Source: Nocardioides sp. Root682 (GTDB lineage Bacteria > Actinomycetota > Actinomycetes > Propionibacteriales > Nocardioidaceae). From it: a stretch of DNA of 64,000 nucleotides. Where the stretch lies: contig NZ_LMHJ01000002.1 in NCBI RefSeq assembly GCF_001427795.1, positions 310,001 through 374,000 of the forward strand, given 5' to 3'. The notes under the pieces are model-generated. The model was not told where the DNA came from. It worked only from the letters and a program-made list of their open reading frames with translations, and made no database searches. Below, in pieces: positions 48,133 through 57,342 of this stretch (within the stretch, counting starts at the first letter, position 1; every line of letters begins with the position of its first letter). The translations under genes and the position numbers were made by a program.

Positions 48133-51100
48133 ATGCGCTCAGCGAAGCAGTTTCTTTTCGGATCCCTCGGCACGGCCCTGGCCATCTCGGGCCTCACGGC
48201 CCTGGTGCCCACGTCGGTGCAGGCGGCCAGCACGGGCTTGATCATCAACGAGGTCTACGGCGGGGGTGGCTCGACCTCGACGTCGGCCGCCTACAAGGTC
48301 GACTTCATCGAGCTTCTCAACCCGACCGCGAACCCGGTGTCGCTCGATGGGCTGAGCCTGCAGTACCGGAGCGGGACCTACGCGTCGGGTGCGGTGAACC
48401 CGCTGGTGCTGCCGAACGTGTCCGTGCCTGCTGGGAGCAAGTACCTCGTCCAGACGAGCCCGCGGGTCAACTGCAGCGGTGCCGTCTGCGGCGGCGCCGA
48501 ACTGCCCACGCCGGACTTCACCGCGACCACCACGGTCCTCAACATGGCCGCAGGTAGCGGCCAGGTGATCCTGGCCCAGGGCACGTCGGGTGTCACCGCC
48601 ACCGGACTGTCGATGCACACCGCTGCCAACGTGATCGACTTCGTCGGTTACGGCACGGCGACGTCCTCGGAGACGGCGCCGACGGGCACGGCCCTGGCCA
48701 ACACCACGTCCGTGCAGCGCAAGAACACGACCGACGCCGACAACAACTCGACTGACTTCAATGCCCCTGCGGTGCCCAGCCCCGAGGCCATGGGTGTGGT
48801 CGCGCAGCCGCTGGAAGCCACCGACCCGGGTGACAAGGTCCTCAACCAGAACGCCCCCATCGCCCCGATCACCCTGCAGGCGAGCGGCGGCACGTCGCCG
48901 TACACCTGGGCCGTCACCGACGGCACCCTGCCTGATGGCCTGACGCTGGCCGGCAACCAGATCACCGGCACGCCGACCACGGTGACCGAGTCCCCGGTCG
49001 AGATCACGGTGACCGCTTCCGACAGCGCAGAGCCCGCGGAGACGGCGACGGCGACCTTCACGATCACCGTCAACGCCCCGCTCACGCTGACTCCGATCGC
49101 CGAGCTGCAGGGCACCGGCGCGCGCTCGCCGTTCGCTCCCGCGACCGGCAACAACTCCGGCACGGAGATCAAGACGACCGAGGGCGTCGTGACCGCGGCC
49201 TACCCGGTGGGGGGTTTCAACGGCCTCTACATCGAGACCCCGGGGGCCGACACCGAGGGCGCGTCCGACGGCATCTTCGTCTACGGCGGTCCGACCAACG
49301 CCAACATCCCCGCGGGCATCCAGGTCGGCGACTCCGTGCGGGTCACGGGCCCGATCGCCGAGTTCTTTGACCTGACCCAGGTCGTTCCGGGCGCCGGGGG
49401 AGTCACCGAGCTCGAGACGTCGCTCGGCACGATCACCCCACGGGCGGTCGCCTACCCGACCGCGGTCGCGGACCGCGAGGTCCGCGAGGGCGAGCTCCTC
49501 GCCCCGACCGGGGACTTCACGATCACCAACACCTTCTCGACGAACAACTTCGGTGAGGTCGGCCTCGCGTACGGCGACATCCCGCTCAAGCAGCCCACCG
49601 AGTTCGTGGACGACGACGACGCTGCCGGCCTCACGGCGATCGACGCCGAGAACGCCTCGCGCGCGGTCGTGCTCGATGACGGCTCGACCACCAACTACCT
49701 CTCCAACGCCACCACCAAGGCGCTGCCCGTCCCGTGGCTGACCCAGGGCGCGAGCGCCAGCCCGTCCCCGCCGCGGGTCGGCGCGGGCATCACCTTCCAC
49801 GCCCCGGTGGTCCTCGACTACCGCAACAGCGCCTGGAAGCTCCAGCCGCAGGGCCAGGTCACGACCGACGGCGCCGCGGTGGCGACCTTCGAGGACACCC
49901 GCGCCCAGAACATGACGCCCGCCGACGTCGGGAGCGACTTCAAGATCGCGACGTTCAACGTCCTCAACTACTTCAACACCACCGGCGAGGCGTACGTCGC
50001 CGCCGGCCCGCTGCAGAACCCGCCGCTGAACACCCACTGCACGTACTACACCGACCGCCAGGGCAACCGGATCGGCAACAACGAGTGCGGGACCATCGGT
50101 GCCGACGGTGTGAAGGCCGGCAACGGTCCGCGCGGAGCGGCGACGGCAGTCAGCCTGGCCCGCCAGGAGGCGAAGCTCGCCAAGGCGATCGTCGCCATGG
50201 ACGCCGACGTGATCGGCCTCGAAGAGGTCGAGAACTCCATCAAGCTGCCGGGCGAGGCCAACCGCGACGACGCGCTCGCGCGGATCGTGGAGCTCATCGA
50301 CGCGCTCGAGCCGGCCGCCGGCTGGAAGTTCGTGAAGAGCCCCGGTGAGGCCGTGACCGCCTCCGCGGTCGCCGAGCAGGACGTGATCCGTCCGGCGTTC
50401 ATCTACAAGTCGTCGGCCGTGGCCACGGTCGGCCAGTCCGACATCCTCTTCGGCACCACCGAGTTCGCCAATGCCCGCGAGCCGTTGGCGCAGGCCTTCA
50501 AGAAGGCCGGTGGCCTCGACTCGGACGCGTTCGCGGTCATCGTGAACCACTTCAAGTCCAAGGGCGACAACGCCAGCCCGGCTCCGCCGGCCACCGGTGA
50601 CAACACGAACAGCCCGTACTACGGGGCGTTCAACGGCGACCGCACTCGCCAGGCGACCCGCCTGATCCAGTTCGCCAACGACTTCGCGGAGGACCGCGGC
50701 ATCGAGGCCGTCTTCCTCGCGGGTGACTTCAACTCGTACACGATGGAAGACCCGATCCACGTCCTCGAGACGGGTGGCTTCCTCCCGATCGAGTCGGACG
50801 ACCCAGCAGACGAGAGCTACTCGTTCTCCGGCTTCTCCGGATCGCTCGACCACGTGCTGGCCAACCCGGCCGCTGCGGGCATGGTCACCGGCGCGGACAT
50901 CTGGGAGATCAACGCCAACGAGGCGATCTCCTTCCAGTACAGCCGCCACAACTACAACGTCACCGACTTCTGGCAGCCGAACCTGCCGTTCGCCACCTCG
51001 GACCACAACCCGGAGGTCGTCGGGCTCGACCTGCCCGACGCCACCGAGCCGTCGTACAAGGAGATCCAGGTCCTCGGTACCAACGACTTCCACGGTCGTC

Positions 51101-54100
51101 TGCTGCCCGATGGAGGCAACGCTGCGGGTGCCGCGCCGTACGCCACGGCGATCAAGGAGCTGCGCGCGGAGAACCCGAACACGGTCTTCGTCGCCGCAGG
51201 TGACCTGGTGGGCGCCTCGACCTTCGAGTCGTTCATCCAGGACGACGAGCCGACGATCGATGCCCTGAACGCGATGGGGCTGGAGGTCTCGGCCGCCGGC
51301 AACCACGAGTTCGACCGTGGGTACGCCGACTTCGAGGGCCGGATCCGCGACCTTGCCGACTGGGAGTACATCGCGGCCAACGTCGACTACGACGCCGCGA
51401 TCCCCGCGGAGGACCGACTCGCCGAGACCTGGACCAAGACCATCGACGGTGTCGAGATCGGCTTTGTCGGCGCGGTCACCGAGGACCTCCCGGCGCTGGT
51501 CAACCCGACCGGGATCGAGGGGATCACGGTCACCGACGTGGTCGACGCGACCAACGCCGCGGCTGCCCAGCTCAAGGCGGACGGTGCCGACCTCGTCGTC
51601 CTGCTCGTCCACGAGGGTGCGCCCACGACCGAGTGCAGCTCGGCGAGCTTCACCGACCCCGCGACGGTCTGGGGCAACATCACCCAGAACACGTCGGCCG
51701 ACGTGGACGCGATCATCTCGGGCCACACCCACCTCGCCTACAACTGCAAGTACACCGTCGACGAGTGGGTGAGCGACGGCCGTGACGTCACCAAGCGCCC
51801 GGTCGTCTCCGCCGGCCAGTACGGCACGAACCTGAACAAGCTCGTCTTCAAGTTCGACGAGGTGTCCGGCGACCTGGCGGTCGTGACGCAGGAGGTCCTC
51901 CCGACCGCTGGTGTCGGCTACGCACCCGACCCCGACGTGCAGGCGATCGTCGACGACGCCGTCGACTTCGCCGAGACCGCCGGCAACGCCGTGCTCGGTC
52001 AGATGGACGGCCCGTTCAAGCGGGCGTCGTACAACCCGTCGGGGAACGCCACGGAGAACCGCGGTGGCGAGTCGACCCTGAGCAACCAGGTGGCCGAGGT
52101 CCAGCGCTGGGCGACCGACGCTGCCGGCATCGAGACCGACATCGCCTTCATGAACCCGGGCGGCCTCCGCGCGGACATGGCCGGCACCATCAACGGTGAC
52201 CTGCGCGACCTGACCTTCCGTCAGGCCGCCGACGTCCAGCCGTTCGCCAACACCCTGGTGAACCTCAAGCTCACCGGCGCCCAGCTCGAGACCGTGCTGG
52301 AGCAGCAGTGGCAGCGCACCGCCCAGGGCGGCGTGCCGTCGCGACCGTTCCTGCGCCTCGGCGTCTCCGAGGGCTTCACGTACACCTACGTGGAGACCCC
52401 CGAGACGGTCAGCGTGCCGAACTCCGCCCCGGTGTCCACGTTCCGTGGTGAGGTCACGGGCATGTGGCTCAACGGCGAGCCTGTCGACGCGGCGCAGGTC
52501 TACTCCGTCACCGTGAACTCCTTCCTCGGAGGTGGCGGCGACAACTTCTGGGAGCTCGCCAACGGCACCGACAAGGTGGACACCGGCAAGGTCGACCTCG
52601 AGGCCATGGTCGAGTACATGGACCAGTACGACGCCGCGAACCCGCTTCCGGTCGACTACAGCCAGCGTGCGGTCGAGATCGACCGCGGCGACGCAGCCCC
52701 GGCCAGCTACCAGCCCGGCGACCAGGTCACGTTCGACGTGGGCTCGTGGGCGATGTCCGCGGCCGGCGACACCCAGGACACCAGCCTGCAGGTGAAGCTC
52801 GGCGACGAGGTGCTCGGCTCGTTCCCCGTCAACAACACCGTCGGGGACAAGCCGTACGACAACTACGGCACCGCATCGGTGTCGGTCACGCTGCCGCAGG
52901 GCATCGGCAACGGTGTCCAGGAGCTGACCGTCCACGGTCCCACCACGAAGACCTCGGTCCCCGTGTTCATCGAGGTGGACGACGTGGAGGACATCCAGAT
53001 CGTCGGGACCAACGACTTCCACGGTCGCCTGCTCGTGGACGAGTCTCCGGCGAGTGCCACCTGTGCCACGGTGCTCTGCCCGGCGTCGGTGCTCTCGGGC
53101 ACCGTCAAGCAGCTGCGCAGCGAGAACCCGAACACGGTCTTCGTGGCCGCGGGTGACCTGATCGGCGCCTCGACGTTCGAGTCGTTCATCCAGGACGACG
53201 AGCCCACGATCGACGTGCTGAACGAGGCCGGCCTGGACGTCTCGGCCGCGGGCAACCACGAGTTCGACCAGGGCTACGAAGACCTGGTGGGTCGGGTCCA
53301 GAGCCGGGCCGACTGGGAGTACATCGCCGCGAACGTCCAGGAGCCGGAGGGCCGCGACGACCTGGCGGAGACCTGGACCAAGGAGTTCGGCGACATCAAG
53401 GTCGGCTTCGTCGGCGCCGTCACCGAGGAGCTGCCGTCCCTGGTCAGCCCCGACGGCATCGAGGGCGTCACCGTCTCCGACATCGTCGACGCCACCAACA
53501 CGGCGGCGGAGCAGCTCAAGGCCGACGGTGCGGACCTCGTGGTCCTGCTGGTGCACGAGGGATCCGCGTCGACGACCTGCAGCTCGCCGCAGTTCACGGA
53601 CGAGAACACGGTCTGGGGCAACATCACCCAGAACGTGTCGGCCGACGTGGACGCGATCGTGTCCGGTCACACCCACCTCGCCTACAACTGCTCGTTCCCC
53701 GTGAGCGAATGGCAGACCGAGGGCCGGGCCGTCACGGACCGCCCGGTGGTCTCGGCCGGCCAGTACGGCCAGAACATCAACAAGCTGGTGTTCTCGGTCG
53801 ACGGCAGCACGGGCGAGGTCGTGGCGAAGACGCAGTCGATCATGGCGCTCACCGCCAGCTCGCCGAAGGACCCGGCGGTCGAGGCGATCGTCAACGAGGC
53901 CAAGGCTGTCGCCGAGGTCCAGGGCGGGGTCAAGATCGGTGAGCTCGAGGCGCCGTTCAATCGGGCCCGCATCACCGGCAGCACCGACCCGAACCGCGGT
54001 GGTGAGTCCACGCTCAGCAACCTGGTGGCCGAGGTGCAGCGCTGGGCGACGGAGAAGCCGGAGTCCGGTGACGCGCAGATCGCGTTCATGAATCCGGGCG

Positions 54101-55479
54101 GACTGCGGTCGGACATGGCCGGTCAGCTCAACGGCGACGTCCGGGAGCTCACCTACAAGGGTGCCGCCGTGGTCCAGCCCTTCGCGAACACGCTGGTCAA
54201 CATGGACCTGACTGGTGCCCAGATCGAGACCGTCCTCGAGCAGCAGTGGCAGCGGACGACAGGCGGAACGGTGCCCACGCGCCCGTTCCTCCGGCTGGGT
54301 GCCTCTGAGGGCTTCACGTACACCTACGTGGAGACGCCGGTGACCGTCAGCGGCACGGCGACCTTCGAGGGTGAGGTGACCGGGATGTGGCTCGACGGCG
54401 TGCCCATCGATCCCGCCACCAGCTACTCCGTGACCGTCAACTCGTTCCTGGGCTCCGGTGGTGACAACTTCCGCGAGTTCGCGAACGGCACGGGCCGGGC
54501 CGACACGGGCAAGGTCGACCTCGCCGCGATGGTCGACTACATGGCTGCGTTCGCTGCCACGGATCCGCTCGCGGTCGACTACAGCCAGCGCGCGGTCGAG
54601 GTCGAGTTCCCGGCCGACGCCCCGGCGTCGTACGCACCGGGCGACGAGGTGGGCTTCGACGTCGGCTCCTGGACGATGTCCAACCCCGACGACGTCAAGG
54701 ACACCGCCGTCGTGGTCAAGCTGGGTGACGACACCTTGGGGACCTTCCCGCTGGACAACACCATCGGGACCGAGCGGTACGACCCCTACGGCACGGCGAC
54801 GGTCTCCGTCACGCTCCCGGGTGACCTCGAGGCAGGGGACGTCGACCTCACGCTGACGGGCGCCGCGACCGGCACGTCGACCATCGTGCCGATCACGGTC
54901 GCCGAGCCCGACCCGGTCCCGGTCGTCAACAACTCGTTGCCGACGGTGACGGGCACGGCCAGGGTCGGCAAGCGGCTGACCGCGACGCCCGGCACCTGGA
55001 CGCCTGCGCCCACATCGGTTTCCTACCAGTGGCTCGCGAACCTCACGCCGATCCCGGGAGCGACCGGTTCCACGCTGGTGCTCAAAGCGGCCCAGGTCGG
55101 CAAGCGGATCTCGGTGCGGGTCACCGCGAAGGCGACCGGGTACCTCGATGCGCTGGCCGTGTCGGCCCAGACGGCAGCGGTCGTCAAGGGCAACGTGACG
55201 CTCGTCAACCGGATCGACCCGGCCACCCGGATCGTGGTCAACCGGACGCGGGTCACGGTGGCCGTGCGGCCCGTGAACGCCGACGGCGTCGCCGCGACCG
55301 GAACGGTCCTGGTGCGGATCGGCACCAAGACGTGGAGCGGCACGCTGTCGGGCGGTCGGGTCGAGATCCCGCTCGGGGTGATGAAGGCGGCCGGCCTGAA
55401 GACGGTCTACCTGCGCTACCTCGGCAACGCGTCGCTCGCCGAGCAGCGCGAGATCACGTCGTTCACCGCAGTTCGCTGA
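48133..55479 (+). CDS. Secreted endonuclease fused to two tandem 5'-nucleotidase modules
   Basis: A 2448-residue exported protein. Signal peptide 1-33, then a lamin-tail domain (35-175), a putative Ig domain (236-316), an ExeM/NucH-type OB region (317-600), and an endonuclease/exonuclease/phosphatase domain (600-970) with LEEVEN, AGDFNSYT and SDHNPE. Two 5'-nucleotidase modules follow (978-1520 and 1621-2156), each with TNDFHGR, AAGD-x-x-G, AAGNHEFD, SGHTHLAYN and NPGGLR. Ig-like domains end each module and the C-terminus. There is no LPxTG. The protein should cut extracellular nucleic acid and dephosphorylate the nucleotides, feeding phosphate and nucleosides. The start is ATG 48133 (GGAAG nine bases upstream). 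It interrupts the pgsA-cinA order. Confidence 0.88.
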   Translation: MRSAKQFLFGSLGTALAISGLTALVPTSVQAASTGLIINEVYGGGGSTSTSAAYKVDFIELLNPTANPVSLDGLSLQYRSGTYASGAVNPLVLPNVSVPAGSKYLVQTSPRVNCSGAVCGGAELPTPDFTATTTVLNMAAGSGQVILAQGTSGVTATGLSMHTAANVIDFVGYGTATSSETAPTGTALANTTSVQRKNTTDADNNSTDFNAPAVPSPEAMGVVAQPLEATDPGDKVLNQNAPIAPITLQASGGTSPYTWAVTDGTLPDGLTLAGNQITGTPTTVTESPVEITVTASDSAEPAETATATFTITVNAPLTLTPIAELQGTGARSPFAPATGNNSGTEIKTTEGVVTAAYPVGGFNGLYIETPGADTEGASDGIFVYGGPTNANIPAGIQVGDSVRVTGPIAEFFDLTQVVPGAGGVTELETSLGTITPRAVAYPTAVADREVREGELLAPTGDFTITNTFSTNNFGEVGLAYGDIPLKQPTEFVDDDDAAGLTAIDAENASRAVVLDDGSTTNYLSNATTKALPVPWLTQGASASPSPPRVGAGITFHAPVVLDYRNSAWKLQPQGQVTTDGAAVATFEDTRAQNMTPADVGSDFKIATFNVLNYFNTTGEAYVAAGPLQNPPLNTHCTYYTDRQGNRIGNNECGTIGADGVKAGNGPRGAATAVSLARQEAKLAKAIVAMDADVIGLEEVENSIKLPGEANRDDALARIVELIDALEPAAGWKFVKSPGEAVTASAVAEQDVIRPAFIYKSSAVATVGQSDILFGTTEFANAREPLAQAFKKAGGLDSDAFAVIVNHFKSKGDNASPAPPATGDNTNSPYYGAFNGDRTRQATRLIQFANDFAEDRGIEAVFLAGDFNSYTMEDPIHVLETGGFLPIESDDPADESYSFSGFSGSLDHVLANPAAAGMVTGADIWEINANEAISFQYSRHNYNVTDFWQPNLPFATSDHNPEVVGLDLPDATEPSYKEIQVLGTNDFHGRLLPDGGNAAGAAPYATAIKELRAENPNTVFVAAGDLVGASTFESFIQDDEPTIDALNAMGLEVSAAGNHEFDRGYADFEGRIRDLADWEYIAANVDYDAAIPAEDRLAETWTKTIDGVEIGFVGAVTEDLPALVNPTGIEGITVTDVVDATNAAAAQLKADGADLVVLLVHEGAPTTECSSASFTDPATVWGNITQNTSADVDAIISGHTHLAYNCKYTVDEWVSDGRDVTKRPVVSAGQYGTNLNKLVFKFDEVSGDLAVVTQEVLPTAGVGYAPDPDVQAIVDDAVDFAETAGNAVLGQMDGPFKRASYNPSGNATENRGGESTLSNQVAEVQRWATDAAGIETDIAFMNPGGLRADMAGTINGDLRDLTFRQAADVQPFANTLVNLKLTGAQLETVLEQQWQRTAQGGVPSRPFLRLGVSEGFTYTYVETPETVSVPNSAPVSTFRGEVTGMWLNGEPVDAAQVYSVTVNSFLGGGGDNFWELANGTDKVDTGKVDLEAMVEYMDQYDAANPLPVDYSQRAVEIDRGDAAPASYQPGDQVTFDVGSWAMSAAGDTQDTSLQVKLGDEVLGSFPVNNTVGDKPYDNYGTASVSVTLPQGIGNGVQELTVHGPTTKTSVPVFIEVDDVEDIQIVGTNDFHGRLLVDESPASATCATVLCPASVLSGTVKQLRSENPNTVFVAAGDLIGASTFESFIQDDEPTIDVLNEAGLDVSAAGNHEFDQGYEDLVGRVQSRADWEYIAANVQEPEGRDDLAETWTKEFGDIKVGFVGAVTEELPSLVSPDGIEGVTVSDIVDATNTAAEQLKADGADLVVLLVHEGSASTTCSSPQFTDENTVWGNITQNVSADVDAIVSGHTHLAYNCSFPVSEWQTEGRAVTDRPVVSAGQYGQNINKLVFSVDGSTGEVVAKTQSIMALTASSPKDPAVEAIVNEAKAVAEVQGGVKIGELEAPFNRARITGSTDPNRGGESTLSNLVAEVQRWATEKPESGDAQIAFMNPGGLRSDMAGQLNGDVRELTYKGAAVVQPFANTLVNMDLTGAQIETVLEQQWQRTTGGTVPTRPFLRLGASEGFTYTYVETPVTVSGTATFEGEVTGMWLDGVPIDPATSYSVTVNSFLGSGGDNFREFANGTGRADTGKVDLAAMVDYMAAFAATDPLAVDYSQRAVEVEFPADAPASYAPGDEVGFDVGSWTMSNPDDVKDTAVVVKLGDDTLGTFPLDNTIGTERYDPYGTATVSVTLPGDLEAGDVDLTLTGAATGTSTIVPITVAEPDPVPVVNNSLPTVTGTARVGKRLTATPGTWTPAPTSVSYQWLANLTPIPGATGSTLVLKAAQVGKRISVRVTAKATGYLDALAVSAQTAAVVKGNVTLVNRIDPATRIVVNRTRVTVAVRPVNADGVAATGTVLVRIGTKTWSGTLSGGRVEIPLGVMKAAGLKTVYLRYLGNASLAEQREITSFTAVR
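51061..52989 (+). repeat. Internal duplication, copy A (5'-nucleotidase plus Ig domain)
   Basis: First copy of a unit of about 1.9 kb in the nuclease gene. It begins at the codons for IQVLGTNDFHGR and ends after the Ig-like PASYQPGDQV domain. Copy B repeats the same domain order and most of the residues. Confidence 0.85.
52990..54909 (+). repeat. Internal duplication, copy B
   Basis: Second copy, starting at IQIVGTNDFHGR and ending after the Ig-like PASYAPGDEV domain. Long stretches match copy A, for example NPNTVFVAAGDL and FESFIQDDEPTID; both keep all metal-binding motifs. Confidence 0.85.
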
Positions 55480-55488
55480 CCGGACGCG

Positions 55489-55520
55489 CCGACGTCCCGG
55501 AGCTCGGGCCGGGACGTCGG
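55489..55520. terminator. 12-bp hairpin after the nuclease gene
   Basis: Perfect arms CCGACGTCCCGG and CCGGGACGTCGG flank an 8-base loop, ten bases after the stop. It separates the nuclease gene from cinA, which has its own promoter-like element. Confidence 0.75.
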
Positions 55521-55542
55521 AGGGTCATGTCACCATCGGGAC

Positions 55543-56046
55543 ATGGGATCAGCCGCCGAGTCGCTCGTCGACGCACTGCATGAGGCAAGGGCCACCGTCG
55601 CGACCGCCGAGTCATTGACCGGTGGCCGGGTTGCGGCACGGATCACGAACGTGCCCGGATCGTCCCGGGTGTACGCCGGCGGCGTGGTCAGCTACCAGAC
55701 CCCCGTCAAGATCAACGTCCTCGGCGTGCCTGCGGAGACGGTCGCCGAGCACGGCGTCGTCTCCGCCGAGTGCGCCCGGGCGATGGCCGAGGGCGTGCGG
55801 CGCCTCCTCGGCACGACGTACGCCATCAGCACGACGGGGGTGGCCGGTCCGGAGCGCCAGGAGGGCAAGGCTGTCGGCACGGTGTACGTCGGCGTTGCCG
55901 GGCCGGACGGGGTGCAGGTCCAGGAGCTCGCGCTCGACGGGGAGCGGGCCGCCATTCAGGATGCGAGCGTCGACGCCGCATTGTCGGCGCTGGCTGCGAT
56001 GATCTCATCGGTCGGTCCCGCGCCGGAAGATTCGAGGCTCGGGTAG
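55543..56046 (+). CDS. cinA: CinA C-terminal domain protein (nicotinamide-nucleotide amidase type)
   Basis: A 167-residue stand-alone CinA_C domain. Characterised members deamidate nicotinamide mononucleotide in NAD recycling (PncC). Conserved features are VATAESLTGGRVAARIT with the catalytic serine and lysine region, GGVVSYQTPVKINVLGV, and STTGVAGPERQEGKAVGTVYVG. The N-terminal molybdopterin-like half of full CinA is absent, as usual in actinobacteria. CACCAT lies six bases before ATG 55543 (leaderless-like). It precedes clgR, as in Streptomyces. Confidence 0.9.
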   Translation: MGSAAESLVDALHEARATVATAESLTGGRVAARITNVPGSSRVYAGGVVSYQTPVKINVLGVPAETVAEHGVVSAECARAMAEGVRRLLGTTYAISTTGVAGPERQEGKAVGTVYVGVAGPDGVQVQELALDGERAAIQDASVDAALSALAAMISSVGPAPEDSRLG

Positions 56047-56092
56047 CGTTGAGCCAGAGTCCCCGCACAACCACCCATGAGAGGAGATCGAG

Positions 56093-56401
56093 ATGGTGCT
56101 CTTTCGCCGCTCGCTCGGTGACATCCTGCGCAGTCGCCGCACCGAGCTCGGTCTGACCCTCCGGGAGGTCTCCGGCTCCGCACGCGTCAGCCTCGGCTAC
56201 ATCTCCGAGATCGAGCGTGGCCAGAAGGAAGCCTCCTCCGAGCTGCTCTCCTCGCTGTGCGACGCGCTCGAGATGCCGTTGTCCGACGTGCTCCGCGAGG
56301 TCGCGCACCACGTCGCTGTCGAGGAGGCCGCGCTGATGGCGATGGCTCCGACCCCGATCGCTCCGCGTCGTGCGGGCGAGGTCGTGGCCTCGGCCGCCTG
56401 A
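56093..56401 (+). CDS. clgR: ClgR/PopR-type Xre family regulator
   Basis: A 102-residue Cro/CI-type regulator. The helix-turn-helix occupies about residues 8-65 ([20 protein letters not shown], then [20 protein letters not shown]). ClgR activates clp protease genes in actinobacteria, and the protein is itself degraded by ClpP through an Ala-Ala C-terminus; this protein ends VVASAA, consistent with such a degron. GAGGAG lies seven bases before ATG 56093. Linkage to cinA is conserved; the next gene, convergent, is the HtpX protease, which fits a proteostasis theme. The regulon itself cannot be read here. Confidence 0.85.
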   Translation: MVLFRRSLGDILRSRRTELGLTLREVSGSARVSLGYISEIERGQKEASSELLSSLCDALEMPLSDVLREVAHHVAVEEAALMAMAPTPIAPRRAGEVVASAA

Positions 56402-56419
56402 CGGCTGCTTGATGGGCGC

Positions 56420-57286
56420 TCAGCGCGCCATTGCCTCCAGGCGCGCGATCCGGTCCGCCATCGGCGGGTGGGTGGCGAACATCCGCGACACGTCCGCGGC
56501 GCGGAACGGGTTGGCGATCATCATGTGACTGGCGTTCTGCACCTGCGGCGTCGGTGCCAACGGTGCCCGGGCGGTGCCGTGCTCGAGCTTGCGCAGCGCC
56601 GAGGCGAGAGCGAGCGGGTCACCGGTCAGGCGCGCACCGTCCTCGTCGGCGTCGTACTCGCGGGTGCGGCTGATCGCCATCTGGATGATCGCGGCGGCGA
56701 AGGGCGCGAGGAGAGCCGTCCCGATCATGACCAGCGGGTTCGGTCGGTCCTCGTCGTTGCCGCCGAAGATCGAGGAGAACGCCAGGAACTGGCCGACCGA
56801 GCTGATCACGCCCGCAAGGGCGGCAGCGACCGATCCGGTGAGGATGTCGCGGTTGTAGACGTGCATCAGCTCGTGGCCCAGCACGCCGCGCAGCTCACGC
56901 TCGTCGAGCAGTCCCAGGATGCCGTCGGTGCAGCACACGGCGGCGTGCTGAGGGTTGCGGCCGGTGGCGAAGGCGTTCGGCGCCTGGGTGGGGGAGACGA
57001 AGAGGGCGGGCATCGGCTGGCCGGCGGCGGTCGACAGCTCCCGCACGATGCGGTGCATCGCCGGCTGTTGCGCCTCGGTGACCGGATAGGCGTGCATCGC
57101 ACGGATGGCCAGCTTGTCGGAGTTCCAGTAGCCGTAGGCGGTGGTCGCCAACCCGATGGCGGCAAAGATCCAGATGAACGCCGAGCTGCCCGTGGCGCCG
57201 GCGACCAGGCCGCCGATGACCAGGAGCAGGGCGAAGATGCTGGCGAAGAGACCGGCGGTCTTGAGCCCGTTGAAATGGCTGTGCAT
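56420..57286 (-). CDS. htpX: HtpX-type membrane metalloprotease
   Basis: A 288-residue M48 zinc protease of the inner membrane that degrades damaged membrane proteins. Seen: two N-terminal helices (about 10-50), the zinc motif HELMH in LGHELMHVYNRD, two further helices, and the third zinc ligand region REYDADEDGARLTG. NAFATGRNPQHAAV is also diagnostic. The start is ATG 57286, where the N-terminus MHSHFNGLKTA matches family proteins; earlier codons to 57475 do not. It is convergent with clgR. Heat or envelope stress control is typical, but no operator is visible. Confidence 0.92.
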   Translation of the reverse strand: MHSHFNGLKTAGLFASIFALLLVIGGLVAGATGSSAFIWIFAAIGLATTAYGYWNSDKLAIRAMHAYPVTEAQQPAMHRIVRELSTAAGQPMPALFVSPTQAPNAFATGRNPQHAAVCCTDGILGLLDERELRGVLGHELMHVYNRDILTGSVAAALAGVISSVGQFLAFSSIFGGNDEDRPNPLVMIGTALLAPFAAAIIQMAISRTREYDADEDGARLTGDPLALASALRKLEHGTARAPLAPTPQVQNASHMMIANPFRAADVSRMFATHPPMADRIARLEAMAR

Positions 57287-57342
57287 GCCACGTCCAACGG
57301 ATGGGTGGGGTGGGGGCGTTCCCGGTGGCGCAGAGATGAGGG

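Noticed and set aside
48139..53676. Open frame of 1845 codons on the minus strand opposite the nuclease gene
   Set aside because: It has no recognisable domain, runs antisense to a gene with clear motifs, and has the Arg/Gly/Val-rich composition expected from the third-position GC bias of the real frame.
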